Source: UBA2336 sp964404445 (GTDB taxonomy: Bacteria > Bacteroidota > Bacteroidia > Cytophagales > Cyclobacteriaceae). From it: a DNA stretch of 64,000 nt. The notes below the pieces were generated by a model. That model ran no database searches. It was given only the letters and a program-made list of their open reading frames with translations, and was not told the DNA's origin. Location of the stretch: the NCBI GenBank assembly GCA_964404445.1, contig CAYOJW010000001.1:310001-374000 (forward strand). Direction: 5' to 3'. Positions 17,660-26,050 of this stretch are shown here, one piece after another. Made by a program: the position numbers and the translations under genes. The first letter of the stretch is position 1; each line of letters opens with the position of its first letter.

Positions 17660-18157
17660 CTATACAACCGATTGGCTGAGGTAGCGTTTAAGCCAGGTTT
17701 GCCGTGCCGGTACTGCCCAGTTGTTCGTCAGGTCGCCTTTCGTGGCAATGGTATTATTGAACACCAGCGTTTCGGCACTCCAGTTTCCTTCCGTTAACAT
17801 CGGCAAAAGTTGTTTTTGGCTCAGGGTTTCGATCTGATGACCCTTTAAAAAAACAACATTGGTACGCTCGAACAGACCAAGCGCAAACTGCTGCTCGACC
17901 TGACGGATTACCTGTACCGATGAGTCGATGGAGCAACCGCTGGCCGCAGTGTCGCTTTCATCGGCCGCAAGCACAATAAACTGATCGTGTAATACAGTAA
18001 ACGATGTTTTCAGCGGATGGCCATGCACTACCCACTGTTGGGTAAACGCTAAAAGTATTTCGGAAATTGTGTTTTTCTCGGATTCTGTCATTTTTCTACC
18101 CGCCTGGTAAATCCATATACGGGCGGTATCCGAAAGGGTGTTAAACGGAACGAACAT
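17660..18157 (-). CDS. Conserved Bacteroidetes protein, often mislabelled ABC transporter ATPase
   Basis: A 165-residue soluble protein with no P-loop or other motif that I recognise; relatives in this phylum are commonly named ABC transporter ATPase, which the sequence does not support. It starts MFVPFNTLSD and ends with a tryptophan-bearing WLKRYL tail. It lies 18 bases after an iron-sulfur reductase subunit in a three-gene minus-strand operon, so a role near that redox pair (assembly or regulation) is plausible but unproven. Confidence 0.75.
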   Translation of the reverse strand: MFVPFNTLSDTARIWIYQAGRKMTESEKNTISEILLAFTQQWVVHGHPLKTSFTVLHDQFIVLAADESDTAASGCSIDSSVQVIRQVEQQFALGLFERTNVVFLKGHQIETLSQKQLLPMLTEGNWSAETLVFNNTIATKGDLTNNWAVPARQTWLKRYLSQSVV

Positions 18158-18175
18158 AGCGTATAATAATGTGCT

Positions 18176-18961
18176 TTAACTCAAACCTTTCGCTTCGGCA
18201 ATTAGTTCGGCCAGGTCTTTAACTTTTACATCGGCTTCACGCTCTTTGGTTTTTATACCATCGCTCATCATGGTCATGCAAAACGGGCACGCCACGGCAA
18301 TGGTTGTTGCCCCGGTAGCCAGTGCGTCTTCGGTGCGTTCGGTGTTGATTTCTTTTTTACCCTTCTCGGCATCTTTAAACATTTGCGCTCCGCCCGCTCC
18401 ACAACATAATCCGGTAGTACGACAACGTTTCATTTCAACCAGGTCGGCATCTAAAGCTTCCAGTACGGCACGCGGTGCTTCGTATATATTATTGGCACGA
18501 CCCAGAAAGCACGAATCGTGATAGGTTATTTTTTTTCCTTTGAATGCGCCTCCGCCTTCTAATTTTATTTTACCATCGTTGATAAGCTGTTGCAGAAACG
18601 TTGAATGATGAATCACTTCGTAATTACCGCCCAACTCGGGATATTCATTCTTTATCGTATTAAAGCAATGCGGGCAAGCCGTTACAATTTTTTTTATGCC
18701 ATAGCCATTCAACACCTGAATGTTGCTCATGGCCTGCATCTGAAATAAAAATTCGTTACCTGCTCTGCGTGCGGGATCGCCCGTGCACGATTCTTCAGTA
18801 CCTAATACGGCAAACTTCACATCTACCGCATTTAATATTTTTACAAACGCCTGCGTTACGCGCTTGTAGCGATCATCGTAAGAGCCGGCACAACCAACCC
18901 AAAATAAAATTTCGGGCGATTCGCCTTTGGCTGCCAGATCGGCTATGGTTGGAACATTCAT
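18176..18961 (-). CDS. HdrB-like (Fe-S)-binding protein with two CCG domains
   Basis: A 261-residue cytosolic protein with cysteine-rich CCG motifs: VGCAGSYDDR near residue 22, a second cluster with CPHCFNT near 100 and CHDSCFLG-type residues, and CCGAGGAQ near 190. CCG domains hold non-cubane 4Fe-4S clusters in heterodisulfide reductase B, GlpC and succinate:quinone reductases. Together with the membrane partner upstream it should form a quinone-linked oxidoreductase; the substrate is unknown. The two genes are separated by 12 bases. Confidence 0.85.
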   Translation of the reverse strand: MNVPTIADLAAKGESPEILFWVGCAGSYDDRYKRVTQAFVKILNAVDVKFAVLGTEESCTGDPARRAGNEFLFQMQAMSNIQVLNGYGIKKIVTACPHCFNTIKNEYPELGGNYEVIHHSTFLQQLINDGKIKLEGGGAFKGKKITYHDSCFLGRANNIYEAPRAVLEALDADLVEMKRCRTTGLCCGAGGAQMFKDAEKGKKEINTERTEDALATGATTIAVACPFCMTMMSDGIKTKEREADVKVKDLAELIAEAKGLS

Positions 18962-18973
18962 GCTGTTACTGAT

Positions 18974-20296
18974 TTAAGATTCTTTTGACCAGTTAAACCG
19001 ATCGCTGGGTGAAAATTTCCAGGGGGCAAAGTTCGTTTCGATGTTCTGGAACATGGCATTCCACGAAGCCGGTGAGCCGGATTCTTCCATCGCCACGTAG
19101 CGCCTCAATTCCAGAATAATTTCAAGCGGGTTAATTAAAACCGGACAAGCCTCTACACACGCATTGCAACTTGTACACGCATTTATTTCTTCTTTGGTGA
19201 TGTAATCGTTCAGCAATGTTTTGCCATCGTTCAGCCCGGGGCCTCCGTTGCGCAAGCTGTTACCGACATCTTCCATGCGGTCGCGCGTGTCCATCATAAT
19301 CTTACGCGGTGAAAGTTTTTTGCCGGTAATGTTTGCCGGGCATTGTTCGGTACACCTTCCGCACTCGGTACACGAATAGGCAGCCATTAAATTATTCCAC
19401 GTAAGGTCGTTTACGTCTTTCGCACCAAAACGACCGGGTTCAGCAGCAGGTGTTTCGGTTGTTGCGGCATCGGCCAAGCCTAACATTGATTTTACTTCGT
19501 TTGTAATCACGGGCATATTTGTCATACGCCCTTTGGGTTCAAGTTTGGCAAAGTAGGTGTTGGGAAACGCTAAAAAGATGTGCAGGTGTTTTGAGTACGT
19601 TACATAAACCGAGAAGGCCAAAATGCCGATAATGTGAAACCACCAGGCAAAGCGTTCGATAACAACAAGTGTTGTTGTGCCCACATCATTCAATACGGGG
19701 ATCAAAAAACTGCTAAAGAACAATGAGCCGGTAACAACATAATGTGCATCACGTGTTTGTAAAATCTGGTCAGCAGCGTTCATGGTGAGGATGGCCAGCA
19801 TTAAAATTATTTCGGTACACAAAATAATGTTGGCGTCCATGCGCGGCCACCGGGTGAGGTCGGGCAGGTTAAGCCGCTTTACCTTCAAAATATTTCTGCG
19901 GATTAAAAAGATGGCGCACGTAAGTAAAACCGATACGGCCAGAAACTCGAACGTATTCATGAGCACGGTATAAAAACCACCAAGGTAAGGGGCGAAGATG
20001 CGGTGCGTGCCTGCCACGCCATCGATTACAAATTCGAGTACCTCAAGGTTAATGACCAAAAACCCCACATATATAAAGAGGTGTAAAAAAGCCGGGATAA
20101 ACTTTTTGAACATTTTTTTCTGGCCGAAAGCCACCAGTAACACATTTTTGATACGCTCGCTGCGCCTGTCGTTTATCGTTGCTTTTTTGCCCAGCGCAAT
20201 GTTAGCCCGGATGAAACTCACGCGCTTCCAGACAAACCAGGCTGCACCAGCCAGTACGAACAGAAAAGCTATTTGTTGAATTATTGCGTTAGCCAT
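18974..20296 (-). CDS. Membrane-bound ferredoxin-domain (Fe-S) protein, HdrC/E-like fusion
   Basis: About 440 residues from MANAIIQQ (a start six codons upstream is possible). The N-terminal half has five or six membrane helices like the cytochrome-b subunits NarI/HdrE, and the C-terminal part has two 4Fe-4S motifs: CTECGRCTEQCP near residue 320 and CTSCNACVEACP near 380. It should move electrons between the quinone pool and the CCG-domain protein encoded next. The pair plus the 165-residue protein form a typical Bacteroidetes cluster, whose physiological substrate I do not know. Confidence 0.85.
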   Translation of the reverse strand: MANAIIQQIAFLFVLAGAAWFVWKRVSFIRANIALGKKATINDRRSERIKNVLLVAFGQKKMFKKFIPAFLHLFIYVGFLVINLEVLEFVIDGVAGTHRIFAPYLGGFYTVLMNTFEFLAVSVLLTCAIFLIRRNILKVKRLNLPDLTRWPRMDANIILCTEIILMLAILTMNAADQILQTRDAHYVVTGSLFFSSFLIPVLNDVGTTTLVVIERFAWWFHIIGILAFSVYVTYSKHLHIFLAFPNTYFAKLEPKGRMTNMPVITNEVKSMLGLADAATTETPAAEPGRFGAKDVNDLTWNNLMAAYSCTECGRCTEQCPANITGKKLSPRKIMMDTRDRMEDVGNSLRNGGPGLNDGKTLLNDYITKEEINACTSCNACVEACPVLINPLEIILELRRYVAMEESGSPASWNAMFQNIETNFAPWKFSPSDRFNWSKES

Positions 20297-20303
20297 AATA
20301 TGT

Positions 20304-20334
20304 TTTGCATACAATGTAAAAATATATAGTTTTG
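20304..20334 (+). promoter_or_regulatory. Bacteroidetes-type promoter of tRNA-Phe
   Basis: A TTTG element (20304-20307) and a perfect TAGTTTTG (TAnnTTTG, 20327-20334) are separated by 19 bases, exactly the primary sigma-factor promoter of Bacteroidetes. The -7 element is 35 bases before the tRNA. It is the cleanest promoter in the window and supports the phylum call. Confidence 0.8.
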
Positions 20335-20369
20335 TGCCCCTGTTCGCCCTTTCGGGCTGAAAATAAGCC

Positions 20370-20442
20370 GGTGACGTAGCTCAGTTGGTAGAGCAAAGGA
20401 CTGAAAATCCTTGTGTCGGGGGTTCAATTCCCTCCGTCACCA
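20370..20442 (+). tRNA. tRNA-Phe (anticodon GAA)
   Basis: A 73-base cloverleaf. The 7-base acceptor stem pairs GGTGACG (20370-20376) with CGTCACC (20435-20441), followed by discriminator A. The D arm has AGCTCAGTTGGTAGAGC, the anticodon stem is AAGGA/TCCTT with loop CTGAAAA (GAA at 20403-20405), and the T arm contains GGTTCAATTCC. The CCA end is not encoded in full. A strong terminator follows. Confidence 0.97.
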
Positions 20443-20447
20443 CATCA

Positions 20448-20475
20448 AACCCTTCCGCACGGAAGGGTTTTTTGT
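20448..20475 (+). terminator. Terminator of tRNA-Phe
   Basis: A 10-base stem (AACCCTTCCG, 20448-20457, with CGGAAGGGTT, 20460-20469) is followed by a run of T. It ends the tRNA transcript 6 bases after the gene. Confidence 0.85.
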
Positions 20476-20730
20476 TTTATGCCTGCGCAACCGTTTGTTT
20501 ATTGCAAAAAAATAAAAAATAGCGGTTAGAATGATTCTTTATTAAAAGGAATGGGGTAAGCGGAGCGGGAATGACGGGGATGCTTGTTGGTTGATTAGGA
20601 GTTCTACACTTTTGAGATGTGGGGCATCTAATGGCATTATTGATATTTCGGGCGAATCGTATTAAATTTTTCATTCAGATTTTGAGTATTTTAGCATGAG
20701 GATTTTAGTAGAGGGTGCATTTTAAATCTT
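20476..20730. other. Gap after tRNA-Phe with no recognised feature
   Basis: No convincing gene, repeat or RNA is visible. Because the 3' flank of tRNA genes is a common integration site, and a toxin-antitoxin pair plus an orphan nuclease follow, this could be the edge of an acquired segment, but no repeated attachment core from the tRNA end was found to the right. Confidence 0.4.
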
Positions 20731-20736
20731 TTGATT

Positions 20737-20967
20737 ATGGACATTCAAACCAGAAAAATAGAATTCATTCAGTCTTTCTTAAAGCTGCAACATGAAGATT
20801 TGATTTTTCAATTTGAAAAACTTATGGAAAAGAGCCTGCGTATTGAATCTGAAAATATGTTGAACCCCTTCTCTGTTGAAGAACTGCACGAAAGAGTTTC
20901 ACAATCCGAAAAAGATTTTGAAGACAATAAGTTTAAGACCTCCTCTGAGCTTTTAGCAAAGTATTAG
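20737..20967 (+). CDS. Antitoxin of a RelE/ParE-type module
   Basis: A 76-residue helical protein (start taken at MDIQTRKIEFI; an ATG two codons upstream is equally possible). It is a paralogue of the protein at 12602, sharing the MDxQTRKxxFI opening and a similar charged C-terminal tail (NKFKTSSELLAKY). It lies 3 bases before the toxin gene, as expected for an operon. The antitoxin should bind and neutralise the toxin and probably repress the operon, which is family knowledge only. Confidence 0.75.
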   Translation: MDIQTRKIEFIQSFLKLQHEDLIFQFEKLMEKSLRIESENMLNPFSVEELHERVSQSEKDFEDNKFKTSSELLAKY

Positions 20968-20970
20968 GTT

Positions 20971-21288
20971 GTGGAATATAAAATAATCTGGTCTGCGTTT
21001 TCTGAAAAGCAAATTGATGCCATTTTTGAATATTATAAAGAGAACGCCAGTTTAAAAGTTGCTGAAAAGATCGTACGAGAGATTATTCTTGCCCCCGAAG
21101 GGATTAAAAGCAATCCTAAAATCGGAGCAAGGGAAACATTGCTCGAAAACAGAAAAACGGAATACCGTTACATTGTAACAACGAATTATAAAATCATCTA
21201 TTCGGTTGATGAAAAAAGTTGTTCCATCAAAATAGCCGATGTTTTTGATACCCGGCAAAACCCGGTTAAAATGGGCAGAGGTAAATAA
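20971..21288 (+). CDS. RelE/ParE-superfamily toxin
   Basis: A 105-residue protein starting at GTG (20971). The ParE/RelE fold is readable: two N-terminal helices (FSEKQIDAIFEYYKENASLKVAEKIVREII), then a beta-sheet with NPKIGARETLL, YRYIVTTNYKIIYSVD and KIADVFDTRQNP. The ending VFDTRQNP is typical of the family. It could be a gyrase poison (ParE) or an mRNA interferase (RelE); the sequence does not settle this. Unlike the copy at 12829, this toxin is full length. Confidence 0.85.
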   Translation: MEYKIIWSAFSEKQIDAIFEYYKENASLKVAEKIVREIILAPEGIKSNPKIGARETLLENRKTEYRYIVTTNYKIIYSVDEKSCSIKIADVFDTRQNPVKMGRGK

Positions 21289-21307
21289 AATGATTCGTTG
21301 TTGGTTA

Positions 21308-21343
21308 TAAAAGCAAAAGCCCGCTTGGGGCTTTTTGCTTTTA
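21308..21343. terminator. Bidirectional terminator
   Basis: TAAAAGCAAAAGCCC (21308-21322) pairs with GGGCTTTTTGCTTTTA (21328-21343) with one bulge. It lies between the toxin gene and the convergent nuclease-like gene and can serve both. Confidence 0.8.
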
Positions 21344-21344
21344 T

Positions 21345-22100
21345 CTAATCATTGACTGCCTGACAGTAAACCACTTTAACTCCCAACTCTTCAATAAAGT
21401 CTTGTAACTCCTTAAAGGAAGAATTTATCGAATTCCGTCCAGCAATAAACACTAAGAGGTTGTTATTATAAAACCGCTTTCTATAATAAATCACTTGACC
21501 AATGAGCCGTTGCATATCAGTCGCGCTCAAGTTATCTGCTATTTTTAATTCAATTCCAACTTGTCCGTTACCAATATCAATGTCTGTCTTTAGTGCAAGA
21601 AATCCACCAACACTGTATTGGGTGCTTACTTTATCCTTACCAAAGACATAAGCCAGTTGGGTCGCCACAAATCTTTCAAGGTTCGCTTCCGAAGTCAACC
21701 TTCTTTTAAGTACGATTAAATTATCAAGGACAGTAACTACATTGTTAAAGCCTATGCTTAGCCCCTTTTCATTTTCGAACTTATCAAGGTCAACCAATTC
21801 AGCCTTACCATAATCAACACCCTCCAGATCATTTCTGAATATCTCTTGGATTTCCTTTGGTAATTCAATCTTTATTTCTTTGCTCGTTCTTTTCCTTTTA
21901 AGCGTTTCAAGGTCTTTTGTTAACCGCGTCACAATAAATTCAATCTTTTGTCGGTAGATGTCGCTTTCTGTAAGAACTCGATTAACATATAGATTCTTTA
22001 TGGTTTCAAGTAACCCAGAAATATCTTGTTCATTGCTCAATGGTTTGTCAACCAGATCCAAATATTTGTCAATGATTGTCTTTTGAATTCTATACGTCAT
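21345..22100 (-). CDS. Orphan protein with a PD-(D/E)XK nuclease-like C-terminal domain
   Basis: A 251-residue protein. Residues 1-125 are helical and charged with no known motif. The C-terminal part (about 140-245) looks like a restriction-endonuclease fold: helix LERFVATQLAYVFG, a beta-hairpin with KTDIDIGNGQVGIELKIA giving a possible Asp173-Glu184-Xaa-Lys186 catalytic set, then helix ATDMQRLIGQVIYYRK and strand NLLVFIAG. No methylase or helicase lies beside it. It sits with a toxin-antitoxin pair after tRNA-Phe, so a defence or mobile-element role is possible, but it is unrecognised. Confidence 0.6.
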   Translation of the reverse strand: MTYRIQKTIIDKYLDLVDKPLSNEQDISGLLETIKNLYVNRVLTESDIYRQKIEFIVTRLTKDLETLKRKRTSKEIKIELPKEIQEIFRNDLEGVDYGKAELVDLDKFENEKGLSIGFNNVVTVLDNLIVLKRRLTSEANLERFVATQLAYVFGKDKVSTQYSVGGFLALKTDIDIGNGQVGIELKIADNLSATDMQRLIGQVIYYRKRFYNNNLLVFIAGRNSINSSFKELQDFIEELGVKVVYCQAVND

Positions 22101-22160
22101 GGAGCTTTATTGTTCTATATAAAGATTTCGGCCAACTCAGACACTCAATATTTTATGCTA

Positions 22161-23609
22161 TCATTGATAATGCTTCAACCGCACAACCTCTTCTTTTGTA
22201 AGATGGCGCCAGTGGCCACGGCTCAAATCTTTTTTATCGAGGCCGGCATACACCGAGCGGTCGAGTTTTACGACTTCGTAGCCTAACGCTTCAAATATCC
22301 TGCGGATAACGCGGTTCCAGCCGATGTGAATTTCAATGCCAATGGTTTTACCATCGTCTGAAACAATGGCCAGATCATCGACAACGGCCTTGCCTTCGTC
22401 TAACCGAATGCCTTCTTTAATTTTTTCAAAGTCGGCTTTCGTTAACGGTTTATCGAGGTCAACCTTATAGATTTTTTTAACATTGTACGATGGGTGCATG
22501 AGTTTGTCGGCCAGTTCGCCATCGTTAGTCAACAACAACAAGCCTGTTGTGTTCCTGTCTAACCGGCCAACCGGGTACACCCGCTCGTTTACCGATCCGG
22601 CAATAATCTGCATTACGGTATTGCGGTCGTCCGGGTCTTTTGTTGTGGTTAAAAACCCTTTAGGCTTGTTCATTAGAATATACACCGGTTTTTCGGCACG
22701 CAGGGTTTTGCCATCGTACTTCACCACATCTTTGCGGTTAACCTTGTGCCCCATTTCGGTAACCACGGTTCCGTTTACCGAAACCAATCCCATTTTAATA
22801 AGCTCATCGGCTTCGCGTCTTGAACAAACCCCGCTGTTGGATATGTAACGGTTCAGGCGGATAGTTTCTGCGCCTAACGTTTCCTTGCTTTTGCTGATTT
22901 CTTTTCCGTATTCGGGGGCATCGGGTGCCGAACGTTTAAACGCTTTTCCGCCACGGCTCAATTTTGAAAAGAAATTTTTCTTATCGCTGCGATCGTCTTT
23001 ATCAGAAAAATTTGTGCGCCTTAGCTGGCTTTTTTCCGAACCTCGTGCATCATCGCGGTTATCGCGTGTACGTTTGAATGGTTTTTCGTCTGACGAATCG
23101 CTTGAAGAGCGTCTTCTAAAATTTCCTTCGCGTTCTGATTTATCGGCATACCGCGATGAAGAGCGTTTTGTTTCACCGCGATCATCACGTGTGTAGCCTG
23201 TTCCTTCTGAACGGCTCTTGAAATTACCTCCGCGTGAAGTGCCCCGTTCGTCACGGTTATCACGCGAACGCGAAAACGGTTTTTCACCTCTTGATGAAAA
23301 ACCAGAACCTTCCGAACGTTTTCTGAAATTGCCTGTGGGTTTTTCAAACGATGAATCGTCTTTTGATCGGCCGTATGGTTTTCCGCCCCGCGATGGTTTT
23401 GAAAAATCTTTCGATTCGCCCCGCGATGATTTGAATGGTTTTTTGGAATCGCTGCGCGAAAACTTTGATGTTCCTTTCACATCATCGTCTGATCTTCTAC
23501 TGCGTGAAGATGTTGAACGTGCGCCACTACGGCCCGCAGGCCTGCCTGTTGAAGACGCGGGTCTTTTGCGACCGCTGTTACGCTCTTCTGAATTATCACG
23601 CCTGGGCAT
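22161..23609 (-). CDS. 23S rRNA pseudouridine synthase with long charged N-terminal extension
   Basis: A 482-residue protein whose last 240 residues are a standard RluB/RsuA-type enzyme: S4 RNA-binding domain (RLNRYISNSGVCSRREADELI, about 250-310), then the synthase domain with catalytic GRLDRNTTGLLLLTNDG near residue 345. The first 235 residues are a low-complexity Arg/Ser/Lys/Asp/Gly region with repeated motifs such as EKPFSRSRDNRDE, about as long as the enzyme itself. Similar tails occur in Bacteroidetes homologues and may bind RNA or the ribosome. It overlaps scpB by 14 bases. Confidence 0.92.
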   Translation of the reverse strand: MPRRDNSEERNSGRKRPASSTGRPAGRSGARSTSSRSRRSDDDVKGTSKFSRSDSKKPFKSSRGESKDFSKPSRGGKPYGRSKDDSSFEKPTGNFRKRSEGSGFSSRGEKPFSRSRDNRDERGTSRGGNFKSRSEGTGYTRDDRGETKRSSSRYADKSEREGNFRRRSSSDSSDEKPFKRTRDNRDDARGSEKSQLRRTNFSDKDDRSDKKNFFSKLSRGGKAFKRSAPDAPEYGKEISKSKETLGAETIRLNRYISNSGVCSRREADELIKMGLVSVNGTVVTEMGHKVNRKDVVKYDGKTLRAEKPVYILMNKPKGFLTTTKDPDDRNTVMQIIAGSVNERVYPVGRLDRNTTGLLLLTNDGELADKLMHPSYNVKKIYKVDLDKPLTKADFEKIKEGIRLDEGKAVVDDLAIVSDDGKTIGIEIHIGWNRVIRRIFEALGYEVVKLDRSVYAGLDKKDLSRGHWRHLTKEEVVRLKHYQ

Positions 23610-24180
23610 CTGTTTCTTTTAAGTCGGTGCTTTCGCCAATAATGTTTACATCACCGGCAAAATCTTTCGGTACAGGTAACTCGGCAATGTCGTTAATGCC
23701 AAAGTATTCCATAAACTTGGTGGTTGTGCCGTACAACATCGGGCGGCCTATGGTTTCGGCTTTGCCGGTGATTTCGATGAGTTGTTTATCTAACAACTTC
23801 TGCACGGCATAATCGCAATTAACGCCACGGATGTTCTCGATTTCGGTTTTAGAAATAGGCTGGCGGTATGCAATGATGGACAGTGTTTCCATCGCTGAGG
23901 TTGACAATCGTTTTTTCGATTGTTGTTTCAGCATAATACCAATGCTTGCCTGGTACGCAGGCTTGGTTAAAAACTGGTAACCTCCGGCAGCCCTGTTTAA
24001 CTGAAATGAAAAATCATCGTGCTGAAATTTTTCATCGAGGCGCTGGATGGCGTTAGTGATGTCTTCTTCGGGAACATCGGCATTGAACATTTCCGAAAGA
24101 CAGGATTTTATGTCGGCCACTTTAATAGGGGTGGGCGAACAGAAAATCAATGCCTCAATATGATTTTGTAAAAAGTCCAT
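23596..24180 (-). CDS. scpB: Segregation and condensation protein B
   Basis: A 194-residue winged-helix kleisin partner of SMC-ScpA, needed for chromosome condensation. The family pattern is visible: N-terminal HIEALIFCSPTPI, the LSTSAMETLSIIAYRQPISKTEIENIRGVN core at about 108-140, and GRPMLYGTT near 160. It lies in the usual pairing with an rRNA pseudouridine synthase. ScpA is not in the window. Confidence 0.93.
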   Translation of the reverse strand: MDFLQNHIEALIFCSPTPIKVADIKSCLSEMFNADVPEEDITNAIQRLDEKFQHDDFSFQLNRAAGGYQFLTKPAYQASIGIMLKQQSKKRLSTSAMETLSIIAYRQPISKTEIENIRGVNCDYAVQKLLDKQLIEITGKAETIGRPMLYGTTTKFMEYFGINDIAELPVPKDFAGDVNIIGESTDLKETDAQA

Positions 24181-24221
24181 GTAATTAGGTATAAGTTACT
24201 TGTTAACGAGTAACTCTGTAA

Positions 24222-24899
24222 TTAATCTTTCTTCATCATTTTTGCTTCGATTGATTGCGTGGTGTGTGGTACGGCAATCAAACGCTCCTTTGAAATCAGC
24301 TTTCCGGTAACGGAACATATACCATAGGTGCCATTCTTAATGCGCACCAATGCGTTTTCAAGATTCATGATAAATTTCTGCTGACGTGCCGCAAGCTGGC
24401 TCAGGTTTTCTTTCTCGGCAGTTTCGGCTCCGTCTTCCAGCACCTTGGTGTTTCCGCCCGATGTTGAATCGGTACCCGAATCGTTATCGCGGCTAAGTGT
24501 TTCTTTTAAAATTTTGTATTCGCCTTTTGCCTTCTCTAATTTTTCGTTGATCAGGTCTTCAAACTCTTTCAACTCGGTATCTGAATAGCGTGTTCTGTCA
24601 TCTTGTGTTAACGATATTCCTTTGGCCGGCTTGTGCGCAATGGGGCGTTGTGTAAGCACCGGAAAATTGGCAAGCTGCGGAGGCGTTGGTTTTGCCGGGG
24701 CTGATGTTGCTTTTACCTGTATGGTTGTTTTTTTGGGTGTTTCTTTCTTCACTATTATCTTCTTTTTAGGGGTCGATTTCTTTGCAACAACTTTTTTAGC
24801 GGCTGCTTTTGTTTTAGTAGCCGGTTTTTTTGCGGCCTTCACGGGTTTTGCTTTGGCTGCCTTCCTGGCTGCCTTGGCTGGTTTTTTTGTCTTAGCCAT
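24222..24899 (-). CDS. DksA/TraR-like protein with basic N-terminal tail
   Basis: A 225-residue protein. The first 75 residues are a Lys/Ala/Pro-rich, histone-H1-like tail (AKTKKPAKAARKAAKAKPVK). The rest is a DksA-like coiled coil (about 100-185) followed by the C-terminal finger region NGTYGICSVTGKLISKERL. Canonical DksA has four zinc cysteines; here only one Cys is visible, so the finger is degenerate and probably does not bind zinc. It may act on RNA polymerase as DksA does, with the basic tail touching DNA, but this is inference. Confidence 0.85.
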   Translation of the reverse strand: MAKTKKPAKAARKAAKAKPVKAAKKPATKTKAAAKKVVAKKSTPKKKIIVKKETPKKTTIQVKATSAPAKPTPPQLANFPVLTQRPIAHKPAKGISLTQDDRTRYSDTELKEFEDLINEKLEKAKGEYKILKETLSRDNDSGTDSTSGGNTKVLEDGAETAEKENLSQLAARQQKFIMNLENALVRIKNGTYGICSVTGKLISKERLIAVPHTTQSIEAKMMKKD

Positions 24900-25019
24900 T
24901 TCTTCAAAAAAAAGTTGCGCAAAATTAAACCCTTGAGGGGAAACAAAAAATGTTATCCCTCGAAATCGAACCTGCTGATAGTTTGAAATTCACCTATATT
25001 CGAAGTTTTAACGATTATC

Positions 25020-26039
25020 ATGAAAAAACTACTCTTTCCCGTATTTGCATTGCTGTTGTTTTACGGCTGTAACCCCGATACATCCAAACCTCATTCAAAA
25101 GCCCCGGGGCCGATAACATTAGTTATACATGGCGGCGCCGGAACTATAACACGCGCCAACCTGACTCCCGAACGTGAGCAAGAATATCATGCCGGGCTTA
25201 ACCAGGCGCTCGACAGCGGCTATGCTGTACTGAAGCGGGGAGGCAAAAGTCTTGATGCCGTAATCGCGGCCATTCAGGTGTTGGAAGAAAACCCGTTATT
25301 CAATGCCGGTAAGGGAGCGGTGTTTACCAACGAGGGCAAAAACGAACTCGATGCCTCTATTATGGATGGCAGTAATTTAATGGCCGGTGCGGTTGCCGGT
25401 GTTACAACGATTAAAAGTCCGATACTGGCGGCCTATACCGTGATGACGCAATCGGAACACGTGATGATGGCCGGTGCCGGTGCAGAAAAGTTTGCGGCCG
25501 AACAAGGTCTTGAGATTGTGCCCAACTCTTATTTTTTCGATTCGGCACGTTATAAAGCTCTGCTCCGGGCGAAAGAAAATGAAAAAGATAAGTCGGCTTA
25601 CTTATACGATCCCTATACACGCGATCAGAAATTCGGAACGGTTGGTGCCGTAGCGCTCGATCAATATGGCAACCTGGCGGCAGGAACTTCTACCGGAGGC
25701 ATGACAAACAAACGATACGGTCGTATTGGCGATGCCCCGATAATTGGTGCCGGCACTTATGCCGACAATAATACTTGTGCCGTTTCGGCTACGGGCTGGG
25801 GCGAGTATTTCATTCGTCTTGGTGTAGCACGCGACATTTCTGCCTTAATCGAATATGGCGGATTGACCGTGCAACAAGCGGCCGATAGTGTTGTGATGAA
25901 AAAGTTGCCCCGCTTAGGTGGCGATGGTGGTGTTATTGTGCTTGACCGGCAAGGAAATTTTTCGCTTACGTTTTGTACCGAGGGTATGTACCGGGGATAT
26001 ATTAAAGAGGGCGAACGTAAAACCGAAATCTATCGTTAA
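25020..26039 (+). CDS. Isoaspartyl peptidase / L-asparaginase, lipoprotein form
   Basis: A 339-residue Ntn-hydrolase precursor that should cleave itself before Thr207 (KFGTVGAVA) to give alpha and beta subunits, then hydrolyse isoaspartyl dipeptides or asparagine. Other family marks are IHGGAGT near residue 37, AGKGAVFTNEG near 97 and GTSTGGMTNKRYGRIGDAPIIGAGTYAD after the cleavage site. The N-terminus is a lipoprotein signal (YGC, Cys17), so this form is probably periplasmic or outer-membrane anchored, unlike the cytosolic enterobacterial enzyme. Confidence 0.92.
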   Translation: MKKLLFPVFALLLFYGCNPDTSKPHSKAPGPITLVIHGGAGTITRANLTPEREQEYHAGLNQALDSGYAVLKRGGKSLDAVIAAIQVLEENPLFNAGKGAVFTNEGKNELDASIMDGSNLMAGAVAGVTTIKSPILAAYTVMTQSEHVMMAGAGAEKFAAEQGLEIVPNSYFFDSARYKALLRAKENEKDKSAYLYDPYTRDQKFGTVGAVALDQYGNLAAGTSTGGMTNKRYGRIGDAPIIGAGTYADNNTCAVSATGWGEYFIRLGVARDISALIEYGGLTVQQAADSVVMKKLPRLGGDGGVIVLDRQGNFSLTFCTEGMYRGYIKEGERKTEIYR

Positions 26040-26050
26040 CAAAGCCGTTT

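Noticed and set aside
17660..18157. ABC transporter ATPase
   Set aside because: The usual label for this family is not backed by any Walker motif in the sequence.
20370..22160. Integrated genomic island at tRNA-Phe
   Set aside because: No integrase and no duplicated tRNA 3' end were found to the right, so the island idea stays unproven.
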